DNA from: Psychrobacter immobilis | GTDB taxonomy: Bacteria; Pseudomonadota; Gammaproteobacteria; Pseudomonadales; Moraxellaceae | Reading direction: 5' to 3' | Assembly: GCF_904846065.1 (NCBI RefSeq) | Contig: NZ_CAJGZV010000001.1 | Coordinates: forward strand, 930,001-994,000 | Length of the DNA stretch: 64,000 nt | Shown: in pieces, positions 17,296 to 25,087 of the stretch | Layout: each line of letters starts with the position of its first letter | Numbering within the stretch: position 1 is the first letter of the stretch | Notes under the pieces: generated by a model | Seen by the model: the letters and a program-made list of their open reading frames with translations, nothing else | Database searches by the model: none | Told to the model about the DNA's origin: nothing | Translations under genes and position numbers: made by a program

Positions 17296-18678
17296 TTGAG
17301 TAATAAAAGAATTGCTATTTTAGGTGCAGGTCCAAGTGGTTTAGCACAATTACGCGCTTTTGAAGCAGCTCGTTTGGCTGGCGCAAAAAACTTACCTGAG
17401 ATAGTTTGTTATGAAAAGCAAAACGCTATTGGTGGCATGTGGAACTATAGTTGGCGCACAGGGTTAGACAGAAATGGTGAGCCTGTTCACGGTAGTATGT
17501 ACCGTTATTTGTGGTCTAATGGTCCCAAAGAGTGCTTAGAATTTGCTGATTATTCGTTTGACGAGCATTTTGGTGAAGCGATCCCTTCATACCCACCGCG
17601 TGAAGTCCTAAAAGACTACATTATGGGGCGTATCGATAAACAAGATATCCAAAAATACATTCGCTTTGAATGCCCAGTACGTTGGGTGTCATTCGATGAT
17701 GACACGCAAAAATTCACCGTGACGGTGATGAATCATAAAACCAATGAGCAAGAAGTGGAAGAATTTGATTATGTCGTGGTAGCGACGGGTCATTTTTCCA
17801 CGCCAAACATGCCTTACTTTGAAGGGTTAGAAGCTTTCCCCGGTCGCATTCTGCACGCGCATGATTTTCGTGACGCCTTAGAGTTCAAAGACGAAGATAT
17901 TTTGCTCATCGGCAGTAGTTATTCAGCTGAAGACCTTGGCACGCAGTGCTATAAGTATGGTACCAAATCAGTCACTATCAGCTATCGCTCGCAAGCACTC
18001 GGCTATGATTGGCCAGAGGGCATCAAAGAAGTGCCTTTGGTCACCCATTTTGAAGAAGATGTGGCGCACTTCGCCGATGGTACTAGTCAAAAATTTGATG
18101 CCATTATTATGTGTACTGGTTACCTGTTTCATTTCCCCTTTATGCCCGATGAATTACGTCTGCAAACGCATAACTGCTTATATCCAGCCAACTTGTACAA
18201 AGGGATTTTCTGGCAGCCAAACCCAAAGCTCATTTATTTAGGTATGCAGGATCAGTATTTCACCTTTAATATGTTTGACGCTCAAGCATGGTATGCACGC
18301 GATGTGATGATGGGCGATATCGAATTGCCTGAATTGGTACACCGTGAAGCAGATGAGAAAAAGTGGTTGGCAACTTATGCGAAGTGCGTGACGGTCAGCG
18401 ATTCAATCGACTTTCAAGCCGCTTATATTCGTGATTTAACCAATGCGACCGATTATCCAGAATTTGCAGTTGAAAAACAGGGTGAAATCTTAAAAGAATG
18501 GCAAAAAGATAAAGCCGATAATATCATGACCTTTAGAGAAAAGGCGTATCGCTCTACGTTAACAGGCACGCTATCGCCTGAGTTACCAGAGCCTTGGTTG
18601 GACGTCCTTGATGACTCGCTTGAGCATTTTTTGAACTTAACCTTCGTTAAGCCTAAAAAGCGTAAAAAAGTATCGTAA
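17296..18678 (+). CDS. tmm: trimethylamine monooxygenase (flavin-containing monooxygenase)
   Basis: A 460-residue flavoprotein starting at a TTG (17296) with TAGGAG seven bases upstream. It oxidises trimethylamine to trimethylamine N-oxide with NADPH and oxygen. The FAD site is ILGAGPSGLAQLRAF (residues 8-22), the FMO fingerprint is FPGRILHAHDF (from Phe181), the NADPH site is LLIGSSYSAEDLG (around residue 205), and MCTGYLFHFPF is the C-terminal ATG-type motif. Long blocks such as MYRYLWSNGPKECLEFADY and FNMFDAQAWYARDVMMG are as I remember them in Methylophaga and Roseobacter Tmm rather than in general FMOs. There is no linked tdm or dimethylamine gene here, so TMA may be converted for osmolyte use or detoxification rather than full breakdown. 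Confidence 0.85.
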   Translation: MSNKRIAILGAGPSGLAQLRAFEAARLAGAKNLPEIVCYEKQNAIGGMWNYSWRTGLDRNGEPVHGSMYRYLWSNGPKECLEFADYSFDEHFGEAIPSYPPREVLKDYIMGRIDKQDIQKYIRFECPVRWVSFDDDTQKFTVTVMNHKTNEQEVEEFDYVVVATGHFSTPNMPYFEGLEAFPGRILHAHDFRDALEFKDEDILLIGSSYSAEDLGTQCYKYGTKSVTISYRSQALGYDWPEGIKEVPLVTHFEEDVAHFADGTSQKFDAIIMCTGYLFHFPFMPDELRLQTHNCLYPANLYKGIFWQPNPKLIYLGMQDQYFTFNMFDAQAWYARDVMMGDIELPELVHREADEKKWLATYAKCVTVSDSIDFQAAYIRDLTNATDYPEFAVEKQGEILKEWQKDKADNIMTFREKAYRSTLTGTLSPELPEPWLDVLDDSLEHFLNLTFVKPKKRKKVS

Positions 18679-18698
18679 ATAGTAAAAGTGTCAGATTC

Positions 18699-18742
18699 CA
18701 AAAAGCCAAACGCGTTTATACAATGTGTTTGGCTTTTTTTAT
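18699..18742. terminator. bidirectional terminator between tmm and the LysE-family gene
   Basis: AAAAAGCCAAAC pairs with GTTTGGCTTTTT across an 11-14 base loop, with an A run on one side and a T run on the other. It lies between two converging genes and can serve both. Confidence 0.8.
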
Positions 18743-18811
18743 TCTTATATTAATATGTAGGGGCTGTGTTAATGGTTTAGCCTATCACCTATTTTGCCTT
18801 TATCGCTATTT

Positions 18812-19414
18812 TTAACTTCGGTACAGATGCCACGCCAAATACAACATGAGTATCCCTACCAAAGCATCGAGTATATTCCACGCTTTTGGTTTGGCAAATA
18901 ATGGTTTGAGTAATCGCGCCCCATAACCCAACGCAAAAAAGAAAAAGAATGAGGCGCTGACTGCACCGACTGCAAATGCCAGCTTACTACTAGCACCCGT
19001 TGAAACCATGCCAACGAGTACCAATGTATCTAAGTAGACGTGTGGGTTGAGCCAAGTAAAGCCAAAACATAATAACAGGGCTTTTTTTAAGCTGGTGACG
19101 ACTTGTCCCTCGACGGTGAGTGCATGTGTGACGCGCACACTGGCATATAAGCTCTGCAATCCATATCCTAGCAAGAATATGACGCCAGCGAATTTTGCGA
19201 TATTGACCACTTGCGGATATTGCGCCGTAACCGCGCCAAAACCGCCAACGCCAGCAGAGATTAACAGCGCATCACTGACCGCGCAAAATAAGCAGACAAA
19301 AAATATGTGCTCGCGTTTGAGTCCTTGTTTGAGTACAAAGGCGTTTTGTGAGCCAATCGCGATGATGAGCGATAGCCCAAGTAAGAATCCAGAGGTGTAG
19401 TCGGTCGCATTCAT
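18812..19414 (-). CDS. LysE/ArgO-family amino-acid exporter
   Basis: A 200-residue membrane protein with five to six hydrophobic segments, the usual size for LysE/ArgO. Family marks are FLLGLSLIIAIGSQNAFVLKQ at the N-terminus, FCAVSDALLISAGVGGFG, WLNPHVYLDTLVLVG in the middle, and FALGYGARLLKPLF near the end. The family exports basic amino acids (L-arginine or L-lysine) and their analogues. The substrate of this copy cannot be chosen from sequence; GSQNAFVL and NPHVYLDT fit ArgO well. It converges with tmm, and no LysG/ArgP-type regulator gene is next to it. Confidence 0.85.
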   Translation of the reverse strand: MNATDYTSGFLLGLSLIIAIGSQNAFVLKQGLKREHIFFVCLFCAVSDALLISAGVGGFGAVTAQYPQVVNIAKFAGVIFLLGYGLQSLYASVRVTHALTVEGQVVTSLKKALLLCFGFTWLNPHVYLDTLVLVGMVSTGASSKLAFAVGAVSASFFFFFALGYGARLLKPLFAKPKAWNILDALVGILMLYLAWHLYRS

Positions 19415-19560
19415 AATAGTGTGCTTAGCATGGGGCGGATGAGAGGTGTTGACATTTTGCTTACTGGCAGCGTGGTAAAAAGCTGTTAAGATACGCTATT
19501 GGATAAATCTATGCAATACGAGCGCAATAAGCGTGCACGGGACGAGGGGTAAGGTAGGTC

Positions 19561-20322
19561 ATGGTGGTAAGTCTGACAAGAATGCTAAAGTCATTTGGGC
19601 AAGCTCAAGATGACCTGCCAACGCTAGCAGCCAAAAATGCTCAGGAGATGGCTATCAGTCAAGATATAGAGGTGACTGATAACAATAGTAAAAACAATGA
19701 TAAAAATGATCAAGCTGTCAGTCAGCGTTCCGTACTGACGCCGCCTGAACGCAGCGAACGTATTTGTGATGCTTTGGCGCAAGTGAGTGATATCAGAACG
19801 CCGACACCATTGACTGATCGCTACCTGTCCAATCGCGCTCAGATGCGCCCGACCAATAGACCGCCTTTTGACCCCGATACCTTGTGGTATCTCAAACATG
19901 GACGCTGCCCGATTATGACTGAGCTTGTTGATGTGGTCGATGAAGCCACCCTAAACGCCATGCCCATCGAGGCCGTTGCGATACTAGACCGTATCAATGG
20001 TAAGTTAAAACGCTATCGTGAGTGGAGCAGTGAGCTGAACGAGGAGCAACAGCAACATAATGAACGCCAATTTGTCATCGATAAGCTGGTGTCAGAGAGC
20101 ATTCCAGAAGCCCTCCATCATTATGAGCAATTACAGCGTTTTAGTCCGCACCGCACCAAAAACAATATGGTGCAAGGAAAAATGACGGCAGGTGACATGC
20201 TGACGGATTTGTTTTTAGAAATTGATTATGAGCTTGATGAATTGTTAGATGAGCTGCATCAAACGGTGATGAATCGTTTGGCTTCAACGCACCGTTATGT
20301 CAAAAGCCGGACAAAAAGTTAA
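19561..20322 (+). CDS. hypothetical protein, first of three tandem paralogues
   Basis: A 253-residue soluble-looking protein of unknown function; I do not recognise the family. The N-terminal 70 residues are polar and Asn/Asp-rich. From about residue 130 it is helical: a region IEAVAILDRINGKLKRYREW, then FVIDKLVSESIPEALHHYEQL, then LFLEIDYELDELLDELHQ and a final RLASTHRYVKSR. The same order (Ile/Lys-rich helix, Pro-containing helix, acidic LDELL helix, RYxxxR end) recurs in the next two genes, so the three arose by duplication. This copy lacks an obvious membrane segment, while the other two have one. GGTAGG precedes the ATG. Confidence 0.7.
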   Translation: MVVSLTRMLKSFGQAQDDLPTLAAKNAQEMAISQDIEVTDNNSKNNDKNDQAVSQRSVLTPPERSERICDALAQVSDIRTPTPLTDRYLSNRAQMRPTNRPPFDPDTLWYLKHGRCPIMTELVDVVDEATLNAMPIEAVAILDRINGKLKRYREWSSELNEEQQQHNERQFVIDKLVSESIPEALHHYEQLQRFSPHRTKNNMVQGKMTAGDMLTDLFLEIDYELDELLDELHQTVMNRLASTHRYVKSRTKS

Positions 20323-20547
20323 TGGCTGTTGATTGTCATTATAAAATTAACATAATTCAGAGCTGTGATTAAATTGGGGACACGTCCTAACATGGTTTTC
20401 ACACAAGCGACGCAATGCATAACAATATAGGGCTTTAATAGAGCCTTATTTTTTTGTTTAATAATAACTATCTATCTTATTTAGAATAATAAGAAATTTA
20501 CCAAGCTATTTAGCCAAGCCATTTTATTCAACAATTAGGATACTCTA

Positions 20548-21231
20548 ATGACTCAAGTTACTGCGATGTTTGTCATGTTCATTTTATATGGAGTGTTACC
20601 AGTAGCTGGGTTATATCTGGGGTATCGTGGTGTCAAAAAAATGACTGCGCCTAAAATGCTTGAGTACAAAGCGATGCCGCAATTGGGTTATATCCCAGAA
20701 AAAAGCTTGCCTGTTGAAGTCAAAACAGCACTCGACCAAATCAATGAAAAAGGGGAAAAGCTGCGGGTCATTTATGGCGATACCAATAATGATGGCAAGA
20801 TAGACGATAAAGACACGGTCAATGAAACCTACATTATGATTCAAAATTTAATGGACAGACATGTGCCACTTGCTGTAACTGACTATCGCCGCTTGCACGA
20901 CTTAGATGTGGGGGATGGCGCACGCGCTGACACGACCAAAATCAAGCACTCTAATGTGACTGGAAAAGAAGCGCTATTAGATGTATTACGTACCATTAAT
21001 ACTCAGTTTGATGATTTACTGAATGCCTCTTATCATCAAGATGGTCAAAAGCTGCTGGCGACCAACCGCTATCTACAAAAACGCTTTAATAATCCTGCTG
21101 CTACGACAGATATGCAAAAGCTCGATAGCAATGTTAGTAGTGTCAATAGTGCTAATATAGAAATTAAAGCGATTGAAAATCCAACTGGCGCAACTGGTAA
21201 GAATGTGAGTGCTGAGAATATTAAACTGTAA
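20548..21231 (+). CDS. hypothetical membrane-anchored protein with dockerin/EF-hand-like loop, second paralogue
   Basis: A 227-residue protein with one N-terminal hydrophobic segment (about residues 3-27) and a basic YRGVKKM after it, so it is probably anchored in the inner membrane. The helical part aligns in pattern with its neighbours: LPVEVKTALDQINEKGEKL, LMDRHVPLAVTDYRRL, LLDVLRTINTQFDDLLNA and LATNRYLQKRF. Inserted in the first helical region is DTNNDGKIDDKD (residues 78-89), which fits the 12-residue calcium loop of dockerin/EF-hand proteins. This insertion is absent from the other two copies. TTAGGA precedes the ATG. Function is unknown. Confidence 0.7.
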   Translation: MTQVTAMFVMFILYGVLPVAGLYLGYRGVKKMTAPKMLEYKAMPQLGYIPEKSLPVEVKTALDQINEKGEKLRVIYGDTNNDGKIDDKDTVNETYIMIQNLMDRHVPLAVTDYRRLHDLDVGDGARADTTKIKHSNVTGKEALLDVLRTINTQFDDLLNASYHQDGQKLLATNRYLQKRFNNPAATTDMQKLDSNVSSVNSANIEIKAIENPTGATGKNVSAENIKL

Positions 21232-21271
21232 AGGCAAAGTGGTGTGATTAAACGATGAAGAGTAAGGGTAT

Positions 21272-21829
21272 ATGAGCATCTTAATAGGCATTGGCATTGT
21301 AACGACCGTCACCACCTTTTATTTGGGTAAAAAAGGCTGGCATGCGCTACACAAAGCGGTCGGTATTTCGCCAGGTGTACTCACTTATCAGGATTATGAT
21401 GCACCGTTGTCATTGTCCAAACTTAGTTGGCAGCAACTAAATTTACATAAAAAACACCTGAAAAATTTGTCAGAGCCACAGCTGCGCCAATTAAAACGTA
21501 TCGATGAAAAAGTAACCCGCTATCAAGCGTATCCAAAGTCACTACAAGCTCAGCATAAAACGCCTGCCGTAACCGAGCAACAGTTTTTATTGAATAAGAT
21601 GTTACACACTAGGCTGCCTGAAATGCTTGCCAGTCATCATCATCTAGCGAATGTTAATATAAGCGCGGACAATGCAGATAATGAAAAAAAGGCAGAAGCC
21701 AATCAGTTATTACAGCAGGTATTTAATAATATTGAGCAGCGTCTAGATAGATTATTAGAACAAATGGAAAGTCAGCAGTTGCAAGAGCTACGAGTCATGA
21801 GGAATTATATTAATAGCCACGATAGCTAA
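21272..21829 (+). CDS. hypothetical membrane-anchored protein, third paralogue
   Basis: A 185-residue protein beginning with a short hydrophobic segment (ILIGIGIVTTVTTFYLG) and a basic KKGWHALHKAV, so an N-terminal membrane anchor is likely. The rest is predicted helical with LSEPQLRQLKRIDEKVTRYQ, FLLNKMLHTRLPEMLASHHH, LLQQVFNNIEQRLDRLLEQM and a final LRVMRNYIN. These follow the same order and spacing as the two upstream genes. It starts 41 bases after its neighbour, preceded by AAGGG, and is likely cotranscribed with it. A strong terminator follows at 21874. No function can be proposed. Confidence 0.7.
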   Translation: MSILIGIGIVTTVTTFYLGKKGWHALHKAVGISPGVLTYQDYDAPLSLSKLSWQQLNLHKKHLKNLSEPQLRQLKRIDEKVTRYQAYPKSLQAQHKTPAVTEQQFLLNKMLHTRLPEMLASHHHLANVNISADNADNEKKAEANQLLQQVFNNIEQRLDRLLEQMESQQLQELRVMRNYINSHDS

Positions 21830-21873
21830 ATATAAGTCGTCAGGTTGACAACGACTTTTTGTAAAACTTATAT

Positions 21874-21914
21874 AAAAAAGCAGCCAATGATGAATAATCA
21901 TTGGCTGCTTTTTT
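21874..21914. terminator. strong bidirectional terminator
   Basis: AAAAAAGCAGCCAATGAT pairs perfectly with ATCATTGGCTGCTTTTTT around GAATA. It lies between the third paralogue (plus) and rluB (minus) and can end both transcripts. Confidence 0.92.
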
Positions 21915-21966
21915 GTGGTCTACTTTAAATCAATTAAAGATTTAAAATCAGGATAGATTGATACAA

Positions 21967-22896
21967 TTAGCGTTTGTCGTTGCGGTCACGAGTATTGCGC
22001 GTACCACGGCTGGCAGGGCTAGCACTGCTTTTAGGCTTCGCGCTGCTATTGCGAGTGTCGCTACGACTGTCAGTAGCGCGACGCGCTTTAAGCGGCTTGC
22101 TTCTGATACGCTCTTGCTTCTCTTTCGCTGCGCCATGCAGACCCGTACCATAACGAGGACGTAAGCTCACTAGATCGGTCAACGTATTGATATCTTTTCT
22201 GTCGAGTTCTAAGAAACGACCAGTACGTAGCTCTTTTGGTAGAGCAATCGTACCGTAACGCGTGCGTAGTAGACGGCTTACTTTCAGGCCTTGTGATTCA
22301 AACAAACGACGTACTTCGCGATTACGACCTTCTTTTAGTTGGACGTGATACCACTTGTTGACGCCTTCACCACCGCCTTCTTTGATATCTTCAAACTTTG
22401 CAATGCCATCTTCTAGCATAACGCCAGCCGTTAATGCACGTGCAATTTCAGGAGTCACTTCACCCAATACACGTACTGCGTACTCGCGAGTGACTTCGCC
22501 AGACGGATGCATCAAGCGATGCGCCATCTCACCATCATTGGTAAACAATAATAGCCCAGTTGAATTGATGTCCAAGCGACCAACCATCACCCAGCGATCA
22601 TGAGTCAGTTTTGGTAAACGCTCAAAAACGGTTGGACGACCTTCTGGATCTTTAGCAGAGCAGACTTCGCCTTCAGGTTTGTAGTAAGCGATAACACGGC
22701 GACGCTTTTCGTTTTCAGAGGTGTATTTAATCTGACGACCGTCAACACGAATCTCATCGCCTTGCTCGACGCGATCACCAATGGTCGCAGGTCCGTTATT
22801 AACAGTAACACGCCCTGATTTTATGACTTCTTCCATTTGACGGCGTGAGCCAAGACCCATACGGGCGAGGGCTTTCTGTAATTTTTCATCTTTCAT
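21967..22896 (-). CDS. rluB: 23S rRNA pseudouridine synthase RluB
   Basis: A 309-residue protein. The ATG at 22896 is preferred over the one at 22902 because AAGGA then sits seven bases upstream. Residues about 1-60 are an S4 RNA-binding domain (KALARMGLGSRRQMEEVI). The catalytic domain carries the RsuA/RluB signature GRLDINSTGLLLFTNDG with the active Asp, and KEGRNREVRRLFES and RYGTIALPKEL further on. RluB converts U2605 of 23S rRNA to pseudouridine. The last 60 residues are basic, Ser/Arg/Lys-rich and low in complexity, as often seen in RluB, and probably add RNA contacts. RluB is favoured over RluE/RluF because of the S4 domain and basic tail. Confidence 0.88.
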   Translation of the reverse strand: MKDEKLQKALARMGLGSRRQMEEVIKSGRVTVNNGPATIGDRVEQGDEIRVDGRQIKYTSENEKRRRVIAYYKPEGEVCSAKDPEGRPTVFERLPKLTHDRWVMVGRLDINSTGLLLFTNDGEMAHRLMHPSGEVTREYAVRVLGEVTPEIARALTAGVMLEDGIAKFEDIKEGGGEGVNKWYHVQLKEGRNREVRRLFESQGLKVSRLLRTRYGTIALPKELRTGRFLELDRKDINTLTDLVSLRPRYGTGLHGAAKEKQERIRSKPLKARRATDSRSDTRNSSAKPKSSASPASRGTRNTRDRNDKR

Positions 22897-23484
22897 AATC
22901 ATGTCCTTGAGTCGGTGGGTTTACATTTCTCAATGTAAAAAATTGGATTGACTATTCTACGCTATTTTGATGACTTTAGCACGCAAACCAGTATCTACAA
23001 ACGGTATCAATTTATCGTTTTATATTAATAAAAGAAAGTTTGCTAAATTAAAAGAGATTTCTAAAATAAAAGTTGATTAGGGTGTTATAAAAGTAAGGTA
23101 TTTGCACACAAATGCTTATATTTATTTTTTAATAAAACAGTGATTTCTTCGAATATTATTAAGATCAATTAAGCAGTATAACCAATACCAAATTTATATT
23201 TTTGACAGCATGAACCCTAAAAAATACTGCTAACTCCGTTGAATATGTCTGCCGATTTAGATTTTTCTGTCTTTTTGTTTTTATCGATATGCGCTATACA
23301 CCTTTTTTGAAAAGGGTTTACCTAAAATAAATTAACTAAAAAAATGTTCTTACATCAATGTTTATAAATATTGCGTTATGTATAGTTTAGGTGTATATTC
23401 AATAAATACATCCTTTTTTATGAATATATTGATAGCAGCAAGGCACTTATTTTTGATTCACGAATATAAATATGAGTAACTGTT
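22897..23484. other. 588-base AT-rich region before the polysaccharide locus
   Basis: No gene is seen. The region is strongly AT-rich and holds the leader of rluB on the left and the promoter region of the polysaccharide locus on the right. A short inverted repeat TTTACATT/AATGTAAA lies at 22920-22939. No JUMPstart/ops element (GGCGGTAGC) was found. Confidence 0.6.
23371..23399 (+). promoter_or_regulatory. candidate promoter of the polysaccharide locus
   Basis: TTGCGT (23371-23376) and TATATT (23394-23399) are spaced by 17 bases, close to the sigma-70 consensus. It would give a leader of about 80 bases before the wza ATG. Confidence 0.5.
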
Positions 23485-24576
23485 ATGGTTTATAAATATT
23501 TCATTTCTGTACAAAAGCGCTCCTTAATAGCAAGTGCGTCTTGCTTATTGCTGACAGTATTGCTCAGCAGTTGCACAATAAATTCAGGACTTCAGTCTGG
23601 AAAATTACCCGAGTCAGGGACATTCATTGCAGAAAATGGTCTACAATTCTATATTCAACCTTTGAGTTTGGCTAATCTACCAGCTAAAGAAGCCGTCATC
23701 CTTGATCGAGATTTATATCATTTAGTAAAAACATCTGGGCGTGTCAGCTATGGCATTGCTAAAGGGGATGTTCTCAATATTATCCTGACCAATTATCCAG
23801 ATATTAACGCCTCAACGTCTAGTCTGACCGTTGACCAGCAAGGGTTTATACAATTCCCCTTAATAGGGAGAGTCAAAGCCAGCGGTCTCAGTGTGCCGCA
23901 GTTCACTGCCACTTTGCAAAGCAAGCTTCAACGCTATCTCAAATACTCAGATCCTCAGGTCAAAATCATCAACTACCGTGGTAGTAAGTTTTTTGTGGAT
24001 GGTGAGGTCAAGCAGTCTGGTGAGTTTGCTATCGCAGATGTGCCCATCTCAGTATATGGCGCTATTTCTATGGCGGGTGGTACGACTGATACGGGTGATT
24101 CAAACCATATCGTATTAAACCGTCAAGGCAAAAATTACAAGCTCGGTATCCAATCATTAAATCAAGTGGGGCTGTCTGCCAATCAAATATACTTACAAGA
24201 CGGTGATGCTATTCATGTCAATAGCCAAAGCCGCAATAAGGTCTATGTATTAGGAGAGTTTGGCAAAATTGAGCCCATTGCTATTCCTGAGCAAGGGCTG
24301 AGCCTAGCGCATGTATTAGGTGAGTCAAATGGGTTGAATTCTAATACAGCCAATGCGGCCAAAGTATATATCGTTCGGGATAATCCAAAGTATCAATACA
24401 CAAATATTTATTATGTCGACATGCAAAGCATCACAAGTTTTACCTTGGCCAGTCGTTTTGACATGCAAGCCAATGACATCCTTTATGTTGATCCAACTGG
24501 CTTGGCGCGCTGGAATCGTATTATCAGCGCCATACTGCCTTCAACATCAGCAATCAATGTGATTTCAGGGATATAG
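23485..24576 (+). CDS. wza: Wza-type outer-membrane polysaccharide export lipoprotein
   Basis: A 363-residue protein with a lipoprotein signal peptide (lipobox LSSC at about residue 30). The conserved polysaccharide-export domain follows with YGIAKGDVLNIILTNYPD and LTVDQQGFIQFPLIGRVKASG, then two SLBB-type repeats (KFFVDGEVKQSGEFAI and KVYVLGEFGKIEPIAI). The C-terminal end includes the region expected to form the octameric helical barrel across the outer membrane. Wza forms the pore through which capsule or exopolysaccharide leaves the cell, working with Wzc. It is the first gene of the locus, with wzb and wzc just downstream. Confidence 0.92.
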   Translation: MVYKYFISVQKRSLIASASCLLLTVLLSSCTINSGLQSGKLPESGTFIAENGLQFYIQPLSLANLPAKEAVILDRDLYHLVKTSGRVSYGIAKGDVLNIILTNYPDINASTSSLTVDQQGFIQFPLIGRVKASGLSVPQFTATLQSKLQRYLKYSDPQVKIINYRGSKFFVDGEVKQSGEFAIADVPISVYGAISMAGGTTDTGDSNHIVLNRQGKNYKLGIQSLNQVGLSANQIYLQDGDAIHVNSQSRNKVYVLGEFGKIEPIAIPEQGLSLAHVLGESNGLNSNTANAAKVYIVRDNPKYQYTNIYYVDMQSITSFTLASRFDMQANDILYVDPTGLARWNRIISAILPSTSAINVISGI

Positions 24577-24585
24577 GAGTCAGTC

Positions 24586-25062
24586 ATGGGAGCGTTTGAT
24601 CAGATCTTGGTTGTTTGTGTTGGCAATATATGCCGCAGCCCGATGGCCGCTGCCATATTAACGGCATATTACCCAGAAAAGCACATTGACTCTGCTGGTT
24701 TGTCAGCGCTCGTAGGTCACGCAGCTGATGCCAAAGCGGTTGCATTGATGGCCACTCATAATATAGACATCAGTGCTCATATCGCTAAGCAAATTGATGA
24801 AGCATTAGTCAGTCAGTCAGATTTAATTTTGACGATGACAACCAGCCAAACCAAATGGATTGAAAGTCAGTGGCCGCACTGTCGCGGAAAAACCTTTCGA
24901 ATAGGGCATTGGCTTGATAAAGATATTGCTGACCCTTATCAGCAGGATGACTCAGCATTTGAGAAGAGTAGACAAGATATTATCGATAGTCTTGAACAAT
25001 GGACTGACAAGATTAGCGACGCGACATCGATTAGAGCGTTGAAGTTCAGCGAATGCTATTAA
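24586..25062 (+). CDS. wzb: low-molecular-weight protein tyrosine phosphatase Wzb
   Basis: A 158-residue enzyme with the CX5R phosphate-binding loop CVGNICRSP (Cys11, Arg17) near its N-terminus and the DPY motif at Asp116, the general acid. Size and fold fit Wzb/Etp. It removes phosphate from the C-terminal tyrosine cluster of Wzc; this cycling is needed for polymer export and chain-length control. It follows wza by nine bases and precedes wzc, the usual order. Confidence 0.92.
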   Translation: MGAFDQILVVCVGNICRSPMAAAILTAYYPEKHIDSAGLSALVGHAADAKAVALMATHNIDISAHIAKQIDEALVSQSDLILTMTTSQTKWIESQWPHCRGKTFRIGHWLDKDIADPYQQDDSAFEKSRQDIIDSLEQWTDKISDATSIRALKFSECY

Positions 25063-25087
25063 ACGATCAACATTGAGCGATGAGTAT

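Noticed and set aside
22897..23484. JUMPstart/ops element before the polysaccharide locus
   Set aside because: No GGCGGTAGC-type sequence was found in the leader.
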